Shown: positions 34,140 through 47,159, numbered from the stretch's first letter. The stretch: DNA of 64,000 nucleotides from Atherix ibis (GCA_958298945.1 OY282606.1:90031696-90095695), one strand, 5' to 3'. Made by a program: numbers and translations. Notes: generated by a model from the sequence alone, not told the origin.

Positions 34140-34770
34140 CAATTGTCAAAAATGACGTTTCGCACAAATCATCTTAAACGACTTTAAATTATAGAAAAAC
34201 TCGATAGGCCTCTACACAAAAATGCTGTCCAAATTTTTTTGAGAATACATTCGTGTGTATTCTGAAATAAAAACTTCCTTTTCACTGTCGTGAATTAATT
34301 TATACTTACTTGTTTGTAAACTATTTAAAATTTAATAAAACCACACTTCAACATTCACTTCCCGATAAGTATCTAAATATCAACAAAAGTATGCAAGCAT
34401 TTCGGTTAGCTGCCACTTCATGGAGAATGGCGTTTTCTAAAACTTTCCAAAAGTCTGCAAAATTGAGACGCTTGATTTTTGATTGATATTTACAAAATAA
34501 ATCAAAAACCAAAAATACAATTATATTTAATACCAGAAGACTGCACAAAAAATAAATATTATATTTTTCTTTGGAATAAATAAGTTAAAAATTTCTATTA
34601 CGAAAACTAGATGTCAGTGTGTATCATGTCTACATAAAAAAATCTACACAAATGTATGCAAGCAGTACGATTTCTCGCCGGTTTTGCAATAATTGAAACA
34701 AAAAATCTAAAGTACGGGCCTAACCAGGTATTTATTATTCTAATCTGGCAACGAAGCATATTTTTCACTT
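34140..34770. mobile_element. Non-autonomous DNA element, copy 2
   Basis: A shorter relative of the element at 6090-7340. Shared phrases in order are ATAGGCCTCTACACAAAAAT, GAATACATTCGT, GTCTGCAAAATTGAGACGCT against GTCTACAAAATTGAGGCGCT, AAACTAGATGTCAGTG against AACTAGATGGCAGTG, and TCTACATAAAAAAATCTACA. The right end has GGGCCTAACCAGG against GGGCCTATCCAG. No protein is encoded; the spacer between left and right parts is about 600 bp shorter than in copy 1. Confidence 0.6.
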
Positions 34771-34859
34771 CGACAGCTACGTTAATAAATAAAATTTTCA
34801 AATCTAGGGCACGGAAAAGCCCAAGTAATTTACGAAATACTGATTGATCCTACAATATA

Positions 34860-35060
34860 TAAGTCACTGTTCGGTACGTTTTATGGGCTAGTGGAATCAT
34901 TCCAAAAAGGCCATTATAGTGAATTCTGAACGTTATTATGACAAGTTCACAAAAAATTGTGTGGCTAAAATTGATGAAATTGAATGTGAATAAGCTTCGG
35001 TTTCAACAAGACGGTTCTACACGCCACACAACCCATTAAAAAGTCACTCAGCTCCACCTT
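34860..35060 (+). pseudogene. DD41D-type transposase relic
   Basis: Frames on the plus strand give LWASGIIPKRPL and then LRFQQDGSTRHTTH. These match the GIIGPYFF and WFQQDGATCHTA blocks of the transposase family seen at 42.7-43.6 kb; the QQDG Asp is the second catalytic residue. Stops interrupt the remainder and neither end can be placed. Confidence 0.65.
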
Positions 35061-37013
35061 TTTAGTTGATGCTTTGATTTTTTACAGGAGATTTCTTATA
35101 AAATTAATAAGTAAAAACACACTCTAGGGATGTAAAAATTCAGCGGCAATTCAAGAACCACCTTTACACTTTCGTTGACTGATTGTGAGGTTAGATGTTG
35201 AATTGGGCTCTTTTTTTGATGACCAATTTAGCAGTCCTGTTACGGTAACTAGAAAGTGATATAAAACATCGCTAAAGATAATTTTAATACATAAATTGGA
35301 CCAATTGGGCTTACATAAAAGATGTGGTATTAATAGAATGCCAAAACGTCACACTTTGCTCGCGCTACAATCAATATTCGGCAACCGATGTTTTTTGACA
35401 GGTGTCGTTTGACCATTTTGCCAAAAATTTAATCGCACCTGATTTCTCCCTATAAAGTCTTACTAACTAACCGGAGACAATTAAACAGTTTAAAAAATAC
35501 TTTAATAACCTAACCGATGAAATTAACTCAAATTAAAAATTTTTATCAAATTTTCTATTAAGACATTAATATATTTTTTTTAAAGAAATTTTATTTTTAA
35601 TAAATTTAATTTCCATATGTTAATTTTCTTTTTTAATCTTCTTGGCAAAATAAATTTCAAACTTTCAAATTTTAATTTAGATAAATTCATCTAAATAGAC
35701 AGCAAAACTTTTATGCTTTCATATTTTTATTGGAAATATAAATACGCGTAGATATCAAAATAGCAATTTAAATATAGGGGCAAAAAAAAACAACCGCAAA
35801 AACCTATAATGCACACGCTTCAAATATATCTTTAGTCCTTAGTGGCTAATAAACTTTAGCTGTACTTGAAGACATCCCTGGGAATAAATATACATTGTAT
35901 ATAAATATATGCACGAATGGGGAGAGCTCCCTGCTTGCACCGATTATTTTAATATACATCATATTTATTACCATTTTATTTTATTTACCATTTTATATGC
36001 TTTCCATTTACTTAACACTTAAAAAAAATAAAAATAACCAAAATTCATCGATAAATCAATAAAATTAAATATCCACCAGAACACTTATGCCATAATTTTA
36101 TCAATACAATATTTAAGCATGGAAACTTTTATTTATTTATATTTTTTTATTGTGTTTATTATTATGAATATACTTGTGGTATTAAAAAAAAAAACTTATC
36201 ACAAAGAACATTTTTTTATTATCAAAAAATAAATAAATTTATATAAAAGCTCACTGCTTATCTTTGCACAAAAACAACAAAAAAAAATCCTCATCAACAT
36301 TTATCGTATGTGTACTCACTCACATTTTCATATTTAATGGATGCACAATTCTTGTATTCAATACAATATTTATATTTTCTTTAATAAGGAATTTTTCAAT
36401 ATTTTCCAAGTAAAATTCAATTTTTCAATTAATTATTGAAAATTACCTTTTAACATATGGTATTTCTGGTATATTTTTAATTTATTTTCCATAAAGCCAA
36501 TATTCAGTTCGATAGTGTATTTATTTAAATTGCGATGAATATTTACCTGGTAAATAATTACCAAATTTTCTATATTCTATTTATTAAAATGTTTATCTAT
36601 AAAAAAAATACTACTAAGGACCTAAATTTCTCATTTTAACATACAAGGACATCATGTTAAGTTTAATTGAACATATTGAAATATTTAATTTTAAAAATAA
36701 TCTCTACTATAGAATAAATTTCGGACATTTTCCAATACAATCATTCTATGTGTATTGTAGTATACTATTTTTATTATTATTTTAGTTTTTTTTTCTTCTT
36801 TTTTAAATAAAAAAATTTTTTTTTAATTAAAATTCATCCCAAACTGAAGTGATAAATTTTTTTATAGTCTACGTCCGTTTAATGAAACAAAAAGTAAAAA
36901 CTAAAAACATTGTGTACATACAACTAAGTAAAATAGAAAAGGTATGGAAATATTTTATATTTAAAAAAAAATATACTAAATTAAATTAAATCGACGTCAC
37001 CACCAATGTGTTT
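35061..37013. other. No gene seen; AT-rich DNA
   Basis: No frame with a known domain. The last 200 bases before 37214 are probably the 3' UTR of the gene on the minus strand. One possible AATAAA signal overlaps its stop codon (complement at 37214-37219) and another lies near 37010. Confidence 0.5.
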
Positions 37014-37214
37014 ATTTAAATATATATATATTGTAGTTATGTGTACATAACAGAGGATAAACATAACTCATGAATCCAAATGGCTGAAGGTAGCAATATT
37101 TAACAAGGAATATAAGGAATGGTGCAATATGGTATGGTTATGGGTACAAAAATAATAACGTTGACCAGTGAACAGGATAACCATAAGACATCAGTGACAG
37201 GGCATCCAACACAT

Positions 37215-40200
37215 TTATTTTTGATCAGAAATGGGGTGATTGCCTCCAATGTTTTTCCGATACCATTTTTCATACCAATTCGCACTCAGTATCATTGATT
37301 TCTTCTCATCAAAATAAGGCTCATAGTCCATATATATAGACGCCCTCATGCGATTGTACATAATGACCGATGCAGAGAAAGCTGATATCGCCCTCATTGA
37401 ATGTTTTAGTTTTGTACCGAAAATTGGATTAAACAATTTGACAATTGTTTCAATAAGGAAAGCCAAAAAAAAGAATATTATATGCGGAATTGACCACCAT
37501 GATACATCAAACTTCAAAGACTCCGATTCACGACCAATTCGTTGTATGAATCTGGAAATGTCATTTATTGGCGTATCGTCTGTTATGAAAACTGGAAGTC
37601 CGGCAATACTTTTTGGTGATTTTTTCAACGTTTTATAAGCACAAATATGTCCCCAAGCAACATTACCTGCAATTAAAAAATAATTATTATATATCATATA
37701 AAACAAGTTCTACTTCAAAATGCTCAATCAACTTTGAAAGAAATTATTTTTTTTATTAACATATTATGTATGTTATATAACTTACCAACATAGACTAATT
37801 GCTGTTTTCCACCAGCACCACCAATTCTTGGAAATTTCATATTATTTTTTGATAAATATGTTAACATATCCGGTACTAGTATATGATCCTCTTCGCCATA
37901 TGTAATTGGGGGACGTAATGCAACTGTTTGTAAATAATCTAAAAATAAATAACAAACAACAAATAAATAATTATGCTAAAAATTCTATAAAAGAATATTC
38001 AATTTTATTAAATAGAAAGTAAACAAATGGATTTTTACTATAAATTTAATATATGTTTTTTTTTTATAATTTTAATATAAATTCACTTTAAAAAATAATC
38101 TAAGGACTTGGAAAACATAACACCTCCAGTGACATGGCTATGTTTTTGTCCGAATATGAATTGTTAATGATTTTCCATCTGTTCTAGGTCTGTCTGACTT
38201 TTTTTTTATTCCCTAAAAAAAAGTACTTAAAACTACCAACAAAAAGGTATTTTCCTTTCTATCAAAAATTTGGATATGATCATTTTTTTTTTTTTAAAGT
38301 CCTTTTTACCAAAAATATGTAAGTGTGCTTTAAGAAATTATTTAGAAAAACTCGAAAAAAAATCATAACCCAAGAATTCAAAAAATTATTACTATTAAAG
38401 GATATGTGCAGGAATGTAGAAAAGTCTTGTCTATCAAAAATCATTAGGATTATATAAGAAAAAAGGATTCTAGTAGCGTAAAATTCTAATATATCAGTTG
38501 TAGATATGACAAAAAAGGCTGGTGTACTATTTTTAAAGCGCTGAGACTTAAAAAATATTTTAATTTTAAGATATTCATAGTAGAAAAAATACCCAACTAA
38601 TAGTAGAAAAAATTTAAAAAAAAGGAGGAAATAAGGATTTTGTATTGCAATAATAAAGGACATAGGATAAAGAACATAATCTTTTTTAACATAAAAAAAA
38701 ACAGGCAAATTTCCAAAGCAGTATTTTTTAAACGTTTAGTTTACTTTTAAAGGTAAAAATAAACTCTAAAATTTACATTGAAACAAGAATGCAAAAAAGG
38801 ATACTTTTCCTATTGTGACTTGTGGAACGGAACAAAGCTAAAAAATTTATTGTTGTTAAAACTAAAGGTATCAATCTACTTGATGGCACAAAATTAATTG
38901 TTTAATTGAGCTTTGATGCTGTAAAACTTAAAGAAAATAGCAAAAAAGGCTAAAAATTAAAAAAAAAAACAATTAAAAAAAACAGCTCCTATATTAAAGG
39001 AAATTTTCCGAAAAGCTTTAGTTTAAAAAAAAAAAACCTATTTTCCCTTACTCTGAAAATTTATTATCATTAAAATGATTCTTAAACAAAATAAACCCAT
39101 TAATACTTCTTCCTCCTATAGACCTATCAGCCTTTTAACAATTCATGGTAAGATTTTTGAAAAACTTCTATTAAAAACGACTCTAACCAGTCCTAGTTAA
39201 TGAAAAAAATATTCCTGATCACCAATTTGCCTTCCGCAATCCAGCAATGCCATCGCGTAGTTGATCATATTGCATCCTCTCTTGAGAAGAAAGAATATTC
39301 CTCTGGAGTATTTTTAGATTCTGGACTACTCTGGAAACTCAGGAGCTTTCTTCCTTCAATATCGTACCTTATCATAAAGTCACATTTTTCCCAATGTTAT
39401 TTCCAAATTGCAATTAACTCAGAATTCTCGGAAATATATTATATTCTAGACGGAGTTCCACAAGGCAGTATTCTTGGTCCTATTTTATATAATATTTTTA
39501 CCAATGACATCCCATCTGATCCTAATACTATCATTGCTACTTAGACAGATGATACGGCCATACTTCCTACCCATACTTTATTTGAGAATTTACCTGAACA
39601 AGAGATTAACACAAAACCCAAACACTAGATTAAAAAAACTTGAAGCCACTAGACGTAACCTACAACTACTTAGACAACTGGCCAAATGCTCGAAACTAAC
39701 AATCAAAAGTAAATTTTTAATCTAAAATACAATTATAAAACCTATTTGGACTTATGGAATTGAACTTTCGGATTTAACGAAACGTTCCAATTCCCACTTG
39801 TGAGAGAATTGTCCTGTACTGTCCTCCCCTGAAGCACTCATCGGAGACTTAAGAGACAATGGCCTAGAGATTTTCTATAGGAATCTAACTTCCATTAGTT
39901 GGAGAAACGCCGATGGGTGTTTACTCCCACTTCATGATGCACAAGGTTTTAAATTAAAATGTTATATAAATCTGTTCGTTACAATAATATTATAGTTGCA
40001 AATAAAAATAAAAAATGAAAAAAATACTATATAAAAATTTAAAAACTAACCCCTAAATTGTTCATGTTTATTTTCTAATTATTTGTGATTAAATCTTTTT
40101 TTCTAGTGGGGAAAAAATACTAACTTAAAGAGAAACATTCAAAATGCTTTAGATAAAATGGTTTTAGATAAAATGACTTTTTAATTTAGAATTTTTACCA

Positions 40201-43200
40201 TTTTTTTTTTTCTTTTAATATAAATAAAATTTTAAACGATTGAAATTTGCTGAAAAACGTTTATGTCCATTTATCCACAACAAAAAAAACGATAGCCTTC
40301 CCCAAAGAAAGATAAATTCAAATATTGATGAAAAAAAAGGTACCTTTTGAAAGTGGATGCAGTTTTGAAGTGGATTGCATCAAGTGAACTCACCCTTGCC
40401 ATTTTTCAATGTTGCACCAGTTGAATTTAATACCATCTTTTCGGCACGTAGTTTCGATGATGAATAGCCAGGAATAAGGAATTCTCTATCGAACTCTTGC
40501 ACTGATTTTTGCATATCATAGACTGGTGTCGTCGCTTTTGATTCGGTTTGATTAATAACTATCGCGAATGTACTGTGACCCAAATAGGGTGTGAAATTGA
40601 CTGATGCCGAGCTCGTGTAGATCAATCGTTGTACGTTCTGCTGCATGCATAGATCAATAACGTTTTTTGTACCTGAAATTAAATTATAGAAATGTATAGC
40701 CTTAAAATGATATAACTGTCAACCTTTCATCTATCAGTATATAAATCATTTTTAATATATGAAATATCAACAAAAACACAAAATAGCCATCATTCTAGAC
40801 GAATATTTCGTATCAATTTCGCATCTGTTTCGAATCAATTTCGAATTCGTTTAGAAAGTTGGGATTTGTTTTTATTCCTACAATTATATGCATTTTTATT
40901 ATTGACTTGATATTGCACACATATAAAAAGATTTTTTTTCAATTTACTTTTTAAATTGAAAAAAAAAAAAAATTCTTCACTTTTTCAAAAATAGGTCAAC
41001 TGTTAACAAGTTTTAAATACAGAATGGATTATTCATAATCTGAATTGGAAAGCATGCATAGCTCTGTCATTTGACAGTTTGTAAATATATATGGTATATT
41101 ATAAAGGTAATATTTGTTTAGAGTAAAACCTGCTATTTTTATTAAACAAATCGGTTTATCTACTATAAAATACGTAAAAAATCCGCCAATTAAATGTTGA
41201 AAAAACCGTGTTGAATGCTGATTTTTTTGAAAAAAAAAATTTTTAGCTCGGTGAATATACTAATGAGTAAAATTTTTATATACGAGATTTAGTATCTTAC
41301 AAATTACTTTAAAAAAGAAAATAAAGAAAAGAAACCGTTAAAGTTAAATCTGAGCTTTCTGCTTTTTATATACCAAAACTTTTAGAATATAATCTGGTTT
41401 TTATGATTTTTATATAAATACGACGTCTGTTCAAAAAGTATCGTAAATTTTGAATTTCCGCAGGTTACGTGTATTCGATTTTCGATTTCTTTTTGGCGTT
41501 ATGTTGACACTTATGTCTCTCACTTATGCCGTCAAGTTCGGCCATTTTGAATTTTTAGTTAATTTTTGACAGCTGCTTTGCTTGCACGTGTTTTGGCTCG
41601 TCTTTGATTTTTGCTCATTCCAAAAAATGGATCAAAGAATCTGTATCAAATTTTGAGTGAAAAGCAAAATTAATTGGGCGGACGCATTCCGAATGTTGAC
41701 TGTAGCATATGGTGAAGCTACCTTGGACCGCAGCAACGTTTATCGAGAAGATGTGAACAACGAAAAGCGTGCCGGACGCCCGAGCACGTCAACAACAGAC
41801 GGAAACATTGATGAAGTGAAAAAAATAGTACTGGCCAATCGTCGAATCACTGTTAGAGAAGTTAACATACTGAGGACTTAAACATATCGAATGGTTCGTG
41901 CCATTCGATTTTTATCAATGATTTAGTCGTGAGACGGGTCGCCGCTAAATTCGTACCAAAATTGCTCAATTTCGACCAAAAACAGTATCGCATTAACATT
42001 GCTAACGAGCTGTTAGACATTGTCCGCGACGACCCTAACTTGCTCCAGAGGGTCATAACTGGTGACGAGTCATGGGTTTATGGTTATTACGTGGAAACCA
42101 AAGCTCAATCATCACAATGGAAGCTGCCGCCAAGTTGGGTCGAATGTGAAGGTTTTGCTTACAGTTTTCTTTGATTGCAGAGGCGTGGTTCTTCATGAGT
42201 ATTTGCCACAGGGTAGAACGGTCAATAAGGAATATTAACTGCAATCCTCCAGAAACGCCCGGATTTTTAGAAGAACCAAAATTGGCTTTTGCACCATCAT
42301 GACGCCCCTGCTCATGCATCGTTGCTTGTGCGCGAATTTTTGGCCAAAAACAACACACTAATAATGTCGCAACCGTCGTATTCCCCAGATCTGGTCCCCT
42401 GTGACTTTTTCTTGTTCTCGAAACTGAAGAGCGCCATGAAAGGACGACGCTATGCTACGATTGAGGAGATAAAGACGACATTGAAAGAGGAGCTGAGCAA
42501 GATCACAAAACATAATTTTTGAAGTGCTTCGAGGATTGGAAAAAACGTTGGCACAAGCGTATTATAAAGGGTTTTCAATAAGAGTGATATGATTTCTTTT
42601 TTTAAAAAACATACTAATTGTTAAGGAAATTCAAATGTTTTTTATTTAATGTGAAGTACAATCGCTGCAATTAAGTTCTGAATAAAACGTCATTCAAATG
42701 GCCTCCACGACTTCTTTTGCAGGAACGAATTCGATGAACCCAATTTTTGTGCACTTTTTCCACTAAATTAAGTCGTATGTCATGAATAGCACGTTCAATA
42801 TTGACTTCTAAAGCTTGAACTGAGTCTGGTTTATTGCTAAAGACCAATGACTTCAAATAACCCCACAAGAAATAGTCTAATAGTGTTAAATCACAACTTC
42901 TTGGAGGCCATTCAATGTCACAATTTCTTGAAATAATCAAATCTCCAAACTTTTCTCGCAATAATTCGGTTGTTGCACGTGCTGTGTGGCACATAGCCCC
43001 GTTTTGTTGGAACCAGATATTGTCAAGATCAACTTCTTCCAATTTCGGCCATAAAAAGTTGGTTATCATCGATCTATACCGCTCTCCATTGACAGTAACG
43101 TTGTTATCAGCTTTATTTCGAAAGAAGTACGGACCGATGATTCCACCAGACCAAAAACCACACCAAACTGTCAATTTAGGTGAATGTAATGGGTGTTCAT

Positions 43201-45008
43201 GAATAATTTGTGGATTTTCTTCGCACCAGAATCGACAGTTGCGTTTATTTACCGCACCACTAAGATGAAAGTGAGCCTCATCGGAGAAGATGATTTTCTT
43301 AAAGAAATCGTTGTCGTTTTCACGGTGGTCGAATGGCTTCAGTTCTTCAGTGATAACAATTTTATACGGATGCAAGCCCAAATCCTTTCTCAAAATCCGC
43401 CAGGTTGTGGTTTGAGACAGTCCCAATTCTTGAGAACGTCTTGGAATCGACAAATTGCGGTTTTCAGCAACACTTGCCTGAACGGCAGCAATATTTTCAT
43501 TACTTCGAGCGGTTCTTTGTCTTATTGGCACTTGAACATTATGTAAAGAAAATGTACGCTCGAATATTTTAACAATTCGGCGAATAGCGACCACAGTTAG
43601 GCGATTGTTACGTCCATAAAATGGCAAAAGTGCACGAAAAGTTGCAATTGGAGAACGATTATTTTGATAATAAAATTGAATAATTTATAAACGTTGTTCT
43701 TGCGTTTATCTCTTTATGATGAAATTGTAAACATTACTGAATACAATGAAAAAAAAGACAGATTATGACATATCACAAATGGCCAAAACGTTACTTAGAA
43801 ATCATATCACTCTTATTGGAAAACCCTATATCTGGTAGGGATTATTTTGAAGGGGACAAAATAGATATTCATGAATAAATAAATAATTTTTGGAAAAAAA
43901 ACACAAAATTCGCGATACTTTTTGAACAGACTTCGTATATACCATATGGTTTTAAGAAGATTGTGCTAAAAGACGCATTGTTTGGTATATATTAAAAGTT
44001 CATTTTTACAAAAATAATCATCAAACTTTAGAGCATTGAAAAAAAGTAATATTCATCAAAGAATAAAAAGTTACTTAAAAAGAAAGTTACTTCAAAAAAT
44101 TTTACTTAAAAAAAAGTTTTATAGCAGGTATTTGTATAAGGTTGTTTTTAATTAATAATAGACAATGTTCAAGTAACATATTAAAATAAAAATTCAATTA
44201 AAATCTGAATTTTAAATATTTTTTTATTAAATTCTTCTTAATTTGGTCCATAGTACCAATTGGATTGAAAATTGCAAAAATACACCAAATACTAACAATA
44301 ATAATATATCATATTATTTATTAGAATTCTTATTCGAGAAATATCAAAAATATTCCAATAAATAATTTTAATTTTAATATCTCTTATAAGGAATAATATT
44401 TCATATTTAATATATGGTATTCACATACAAAAATGTTTTTTTTTATAATGACATTAACTACTTACCCATAACGTTGACACGATCTAATTCATCAAAATTC
44501 GGTGGATATTCCATAGAAACGTAGGCGGCACAATGAAAAACACAATTGACATCAACGAACAAATGCTCAATGGTCTCTGGTTTAGTTATATCACCAATAA
44601 AAGTCTTTAAATCATCTGACTGACGATGGTCTTAAAAGATAATAGTTAATATTATTTTAATATCGTTCACTCAGCATAAAAATGATGATGACAGTTCTTT
44701 TCCTTTAACGTACAACATACCTAAACAATTTTCATAAGGTTTTATGTCAACCGATCGAATCTCTTTTATGCTCAATTTTTCCTGCTCCTGTAGTAAAAAC
44801 TTAATTAAATGTTGCCCTAGAAAGCCGCTTCCACCTTTTTTGTATTTTGTTTTTCGTTTTTTTTTTAATATGCAAATATAATAATTTTTTGATTTAGTAA
44901 ATTTTATTATTTATAATAACAGCATTATAATAAAGACAGCATAAAAACCTGTCCATTGTCCTTTTAATTCTCACCTGTTACCAATACAATATCACCGTCT
45001 TTAGCCAT
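37215..45008 (-). CDS. 3-beta-hydroxysteroid dehydrogenase family protein, 6 exons
   Basis: The exons on the minus strand are 45008-44975, 44834-44721, 44630-44466, 40672-40394, 37938-37786 and 37666-37215. Every intron is GT-AG and phase 1, and together they give 398 residues and a stop. Rossmann fold: VLVTGGSGFLGQH (residues 8-20), an acidic VDIK after strand 2, then FIGDIT and VFHCAAYVSM. Active site: RLIYTSSASV (Ser near 125) and YSSSK (Tyr174, Lys178), followed by ALRPPITYGEED and QQLVYVGNVAWGHICA. Residues 307-327 are strongly hydrophobic, as in membrane-bound relatives. Such enzymes oxidise a 3-beta-hydroxyl on sterols or related substrates with NAD; the actual substrate cannot be told. 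Start chosen because MAKDGDIVLVTG fits the family N-terminus. Length is normal and no lesion is seen. Introns 3 and 4 are swollen by transposons. Confidence 0.93.
39074..40024 (+). pseudogene. Jockey-type fragment in intron 4 of the dehydrogenase gene
   Basis: Antisense to the host gene. RT pieces are SSYRPISLLTIHGKIFEKLL near 39110, QQCHRVVDHIASSLEKKEYS near 39245, LDGVPQGSILGPILYNIFT near 39450, and a catalytic box reading TDDTAIL preceded by a stop near 39543. A deletion near 39590 joins this to KRLTQNPNTRLKKLEATRRN and PIWTYGIEL. The 3' end (GCCGATGGGTGTTTACTCCC, then a tail of AAATAAAAATA) matches the copy at 10.6-12.1 kb. Non-functional. Confidence 0.85.
42567..43828 (-). mobile_element. 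DD41D (rosa-like) Tc1/mariner element nested in M1 copy 3
   Basis: The element is 1262 bp with inverted repeats of about 29 bp that begin AAGGGTTTTCAATAAGAGTG on the left and TAGGGTTTTCCAATAAGAGT on the right (as reverse complement). The flanks duplicate TA (42565-42566 and 43829-43830). Removing it restores the M1 sequence around TATAATATCTGG-type text seen at 3594 and 59216. It is therefore younger than M1 copy 3. Confidence 0.88.
42671..43627 (-). CDS. DD41D-type transposase, catalytic Asp changed
   Basis: An open frame of 318 residues. An N-terminal helix-turn-helix region (VAIRRIVKIFERTFSLHNVQ, then ELGLSQTTTWRILRKDLGLH) is followed by a DDE-type core. The first Asp is in KIIFSDEAHFHL (residue 116). 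The second block WFQQNGAMCHTA has Asn at 209 where the family has Asp. The third is in PPRSCDLTLLDYFLWG, Asp251, with 41 residues between 209 and 251. About 20 residues appear to be missing between TEELKPFDH and DFFKKIIF compared with relatives. The uninterrupted frame shows a recent arrival, but the Asp to Asn change should stop catalysis. Confidence 0.88.
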   Translation of the reverse strand: MPFYGRNNRLTVVAIRRIVKIFERTFSLHNVQVPIRQRTARSNENIAAVQASVAENRNLSIPRRSQELGLSQTTTWRILRKDLGLHPYKIVITEELKPFDHRENDNDFFKKIIFSDEAHFHLSGAVNKRNCRFWCEENPQIIHEHPLHSPKLTVWCGFWSGGIIGPYFFRNKADNNVTVNGERYRSMITNFLWPKLEEVDLDNIWFQQNGAMCHTARATTELLREKFGDLIISRNCDIEWPPRSCDLTLLDYFLWGYLKSLVFSNKPDSVQALEVNIERAIHDIRLNLVEKVHKNWVHRIRSCKRSRGGHLNDVLFRT

Positions 45009-47150
45009 TTTTTACTGTGTGAGATATTTCAGTTTTTATGCATGCACGAAAATAGTAAAAATTCTGCTGAAATTAATAATAACACATTATATACCAAATG
45101 AGTTTTATCATTTATTTGTTGGGTTTAAAATTAATTAAAAAAATTGCATAAAAAAATATCTCGAACATAAAATATTACTGTTGAGAGTATATTTTTTTTA
45201 ATATTATTTTTATTCGTTTTTTTTTTGGTGCGGAAGGGGAGGGGGATATTCATAAAGATGAGTAAATAAATAATGGTGCTTATAAAATTATTTATTATAT
45301 AGAAAAAAATAAGAATATTTACAACAACAAAATATATATATTAAACGACAATGAATAGCAATATCATGCTTGGTTTCAGTTTTAGAATCCATTCAAAGTA
45401 ATCATATTAAAAAAGGACTCTTCTTACCATCATTTAACCACTTTCCAAGGAAATTCTAATAAAAAACGTGATTTCTTTCCTTACCTACAACCACTACCCA
45501 ATTTGTATCTATGAATTTTCATAGTCTCCTTGATCACCTCCCCCCCCCCCTTTATTGAATATATTACGGCATGGATAAGACTTTAACGAGACAAATAATA
45601 AAACCAAATACAATCCGTCCACACTTCAATGGTAGAATTCAAACTTACGTGTATATTCAGTACACTTGAAAATGAGGTATTATTTTTACGAATCACTTCC
45701 ACCTGTTTGAGAAGAGATAATATCATTGCCTTTTGCATTTCAAACCATTGAGCAGATCGTAAAAAATCACGTAAATTTTCCAAGCAAAATAAAATAAAAA
45801 AATAACAAACCAAAAAATATCCTCAATTTAATATCGTAGAGACAGAAACTGAAATAAATGCAACATTGCTAAATTATGTGGAAGATAATCTTGCTTCCCC
45901 TTACATCTACTAAGCTTCCACAAAAATTGGACAATATGCTAAGACCTTATATTATGAGGCTGTTTGTTCATTAAAAATAAATTCCATGGAAATTCACATA
46001 CTAAATGATCGGACGATTGGGCTTTTATAGCGCTCATCACAAATAACGAGAAAAGTCCAATGAACATATTTTTTCCACACAAAAATCATATCCAAACCAT
46101 CAGAAGCTTCCAGATTTTATTTAAAATAATTTTTTTTGCTTTAAAATATATACTTTAAAAAGTTTTATTTTATATAAAAATATTAATTTAAAGAAAAAAT
46201 AGATTTTAAAAAATATTATAGGAAATTTTTTATAATTTTTTTTTTTTGATTTTCTTAATAACATTTATTAATTAAAATTATTTTCAACTCAACGAAATTT
46301 TTGTTTTTGAATAAATACAATTTTTTAAAGATTAATGAAAGTATTTATTAATTAGGATTGATGGATTGGGTGATTGTTCACAGATATGTTAGAGCTGACG
46401 ATGATCATACGACATCCTTTGCTCTATTCTAGCTTTGTGGCAGTGAAAATCGCAAAATCACGCGCGGAGTCTTATCGTATTTAAGTTACCCTTTCCATAG
46501 AGGTCTATGGGCAATTAGGACGGCAATTAAAACTGCACTCATGATTTCAGCGAAACCAATCTAACAAACACATATAAACAGCAAACCAATCCAAAATCAT
46601 GGACAAGGAAATTTTTCATAATGCAGATTGGTATTGCCACCCCTTACCCATAATTTATAATTTGATAATCAGTCCAGTCCTTTTTGCCATTTCTGTTGTA
46701 TCTAATATCTTTCATATTCCAAATGAATGTCTCTTAAACCAGGATTTATTTTTTAATAGTACTTCCTCGAATGTAAAGCTTCTGGACCCAACAACTTCTT
46801 TTTCAATTCCTAGACCCAACAACTTCCCAGTTATGCTTCACTAGTTTCATCGGTAAACTGGCAATGCCTATTAACACGTTGAATGATGCCAACAATTGAA
46901 CTAATGGTCGTGGTATCTGGCACATGTCCTAAACAACTCATATACAAACAAAAAAGTAAAATTTTACTCACAAATTTTACTTGTTGTTTAAGATTAACTT
47001 TACCAGAGCGCGCCAAAAATAAAAATCTTTATTTGACGTGTTCTAATTTAGCGATACTCGGAATGTTTGAGTTTACGAGTAGTATGCAGCGGTCTTGAGC
47101 TTGAATCCATCTAGCAAGATAACCGCGGTTCCTTTTTTTGCCATCAGATG
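45009..47150. other. No recognisable gene
   Basis: Upstream flank of the dehydrogenase gene, so its promoter should lie just above 45009, but I cannot point to a specific TATA or initiator. A run of 11 C lies at 45540-45550. A frame at 46599-46844 (81 residues, starting MDKEIFHNADWYCHPLPIIY) has no recognisable domain; it could be chance or a decayed piece of the following jockey element. Confidence 0.45.
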
Positions 47151-47159
47151 GCTGGGATT

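Larger units (their letters stand above)
41421..43935 (+). mobile_element. Mariner M1 copy 3 in intron 3, with a nested element
   Basis: The ends are near-complete M1 inverted repeats (left CGACGTCTGTTCAAAAAGTA) flanked by TA at 41419-41420 and 43936-43937. Start codon ATGGATCAAAGAATCT at 41627. The transposase is broken: VAYGEATLDRSNVY, then EKRAGRPSTSTTDGNIDEVK, then after shifts RRVAAKFVPKLLNFDQKQYR and VITGDESWVYGY (first Asp). The second catalytic block reads HHHDAPAH instead of HHDNAPAH, and the third is intact (PDLVPCDFFLF). At 42565-42566 another transposon has landed inside it. Orientation is antisense to the host gene. Confidence 0.9.

Noticed and set aside
38280..38708. 142-residue minus-strand frame in intron 4, rich in Phe, Ile and Leu
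   Set aside because: The composition is what AT-rich DNA gives by chance; no domain, and it lies within an intron of the gene on the same strand.
46599..46844. 81-residue frame upstream of the jockey element
   Set aside because: No recognisable jockey ORF1, endonuclease or other domain, so it was left as an unassigned part of the spacer.
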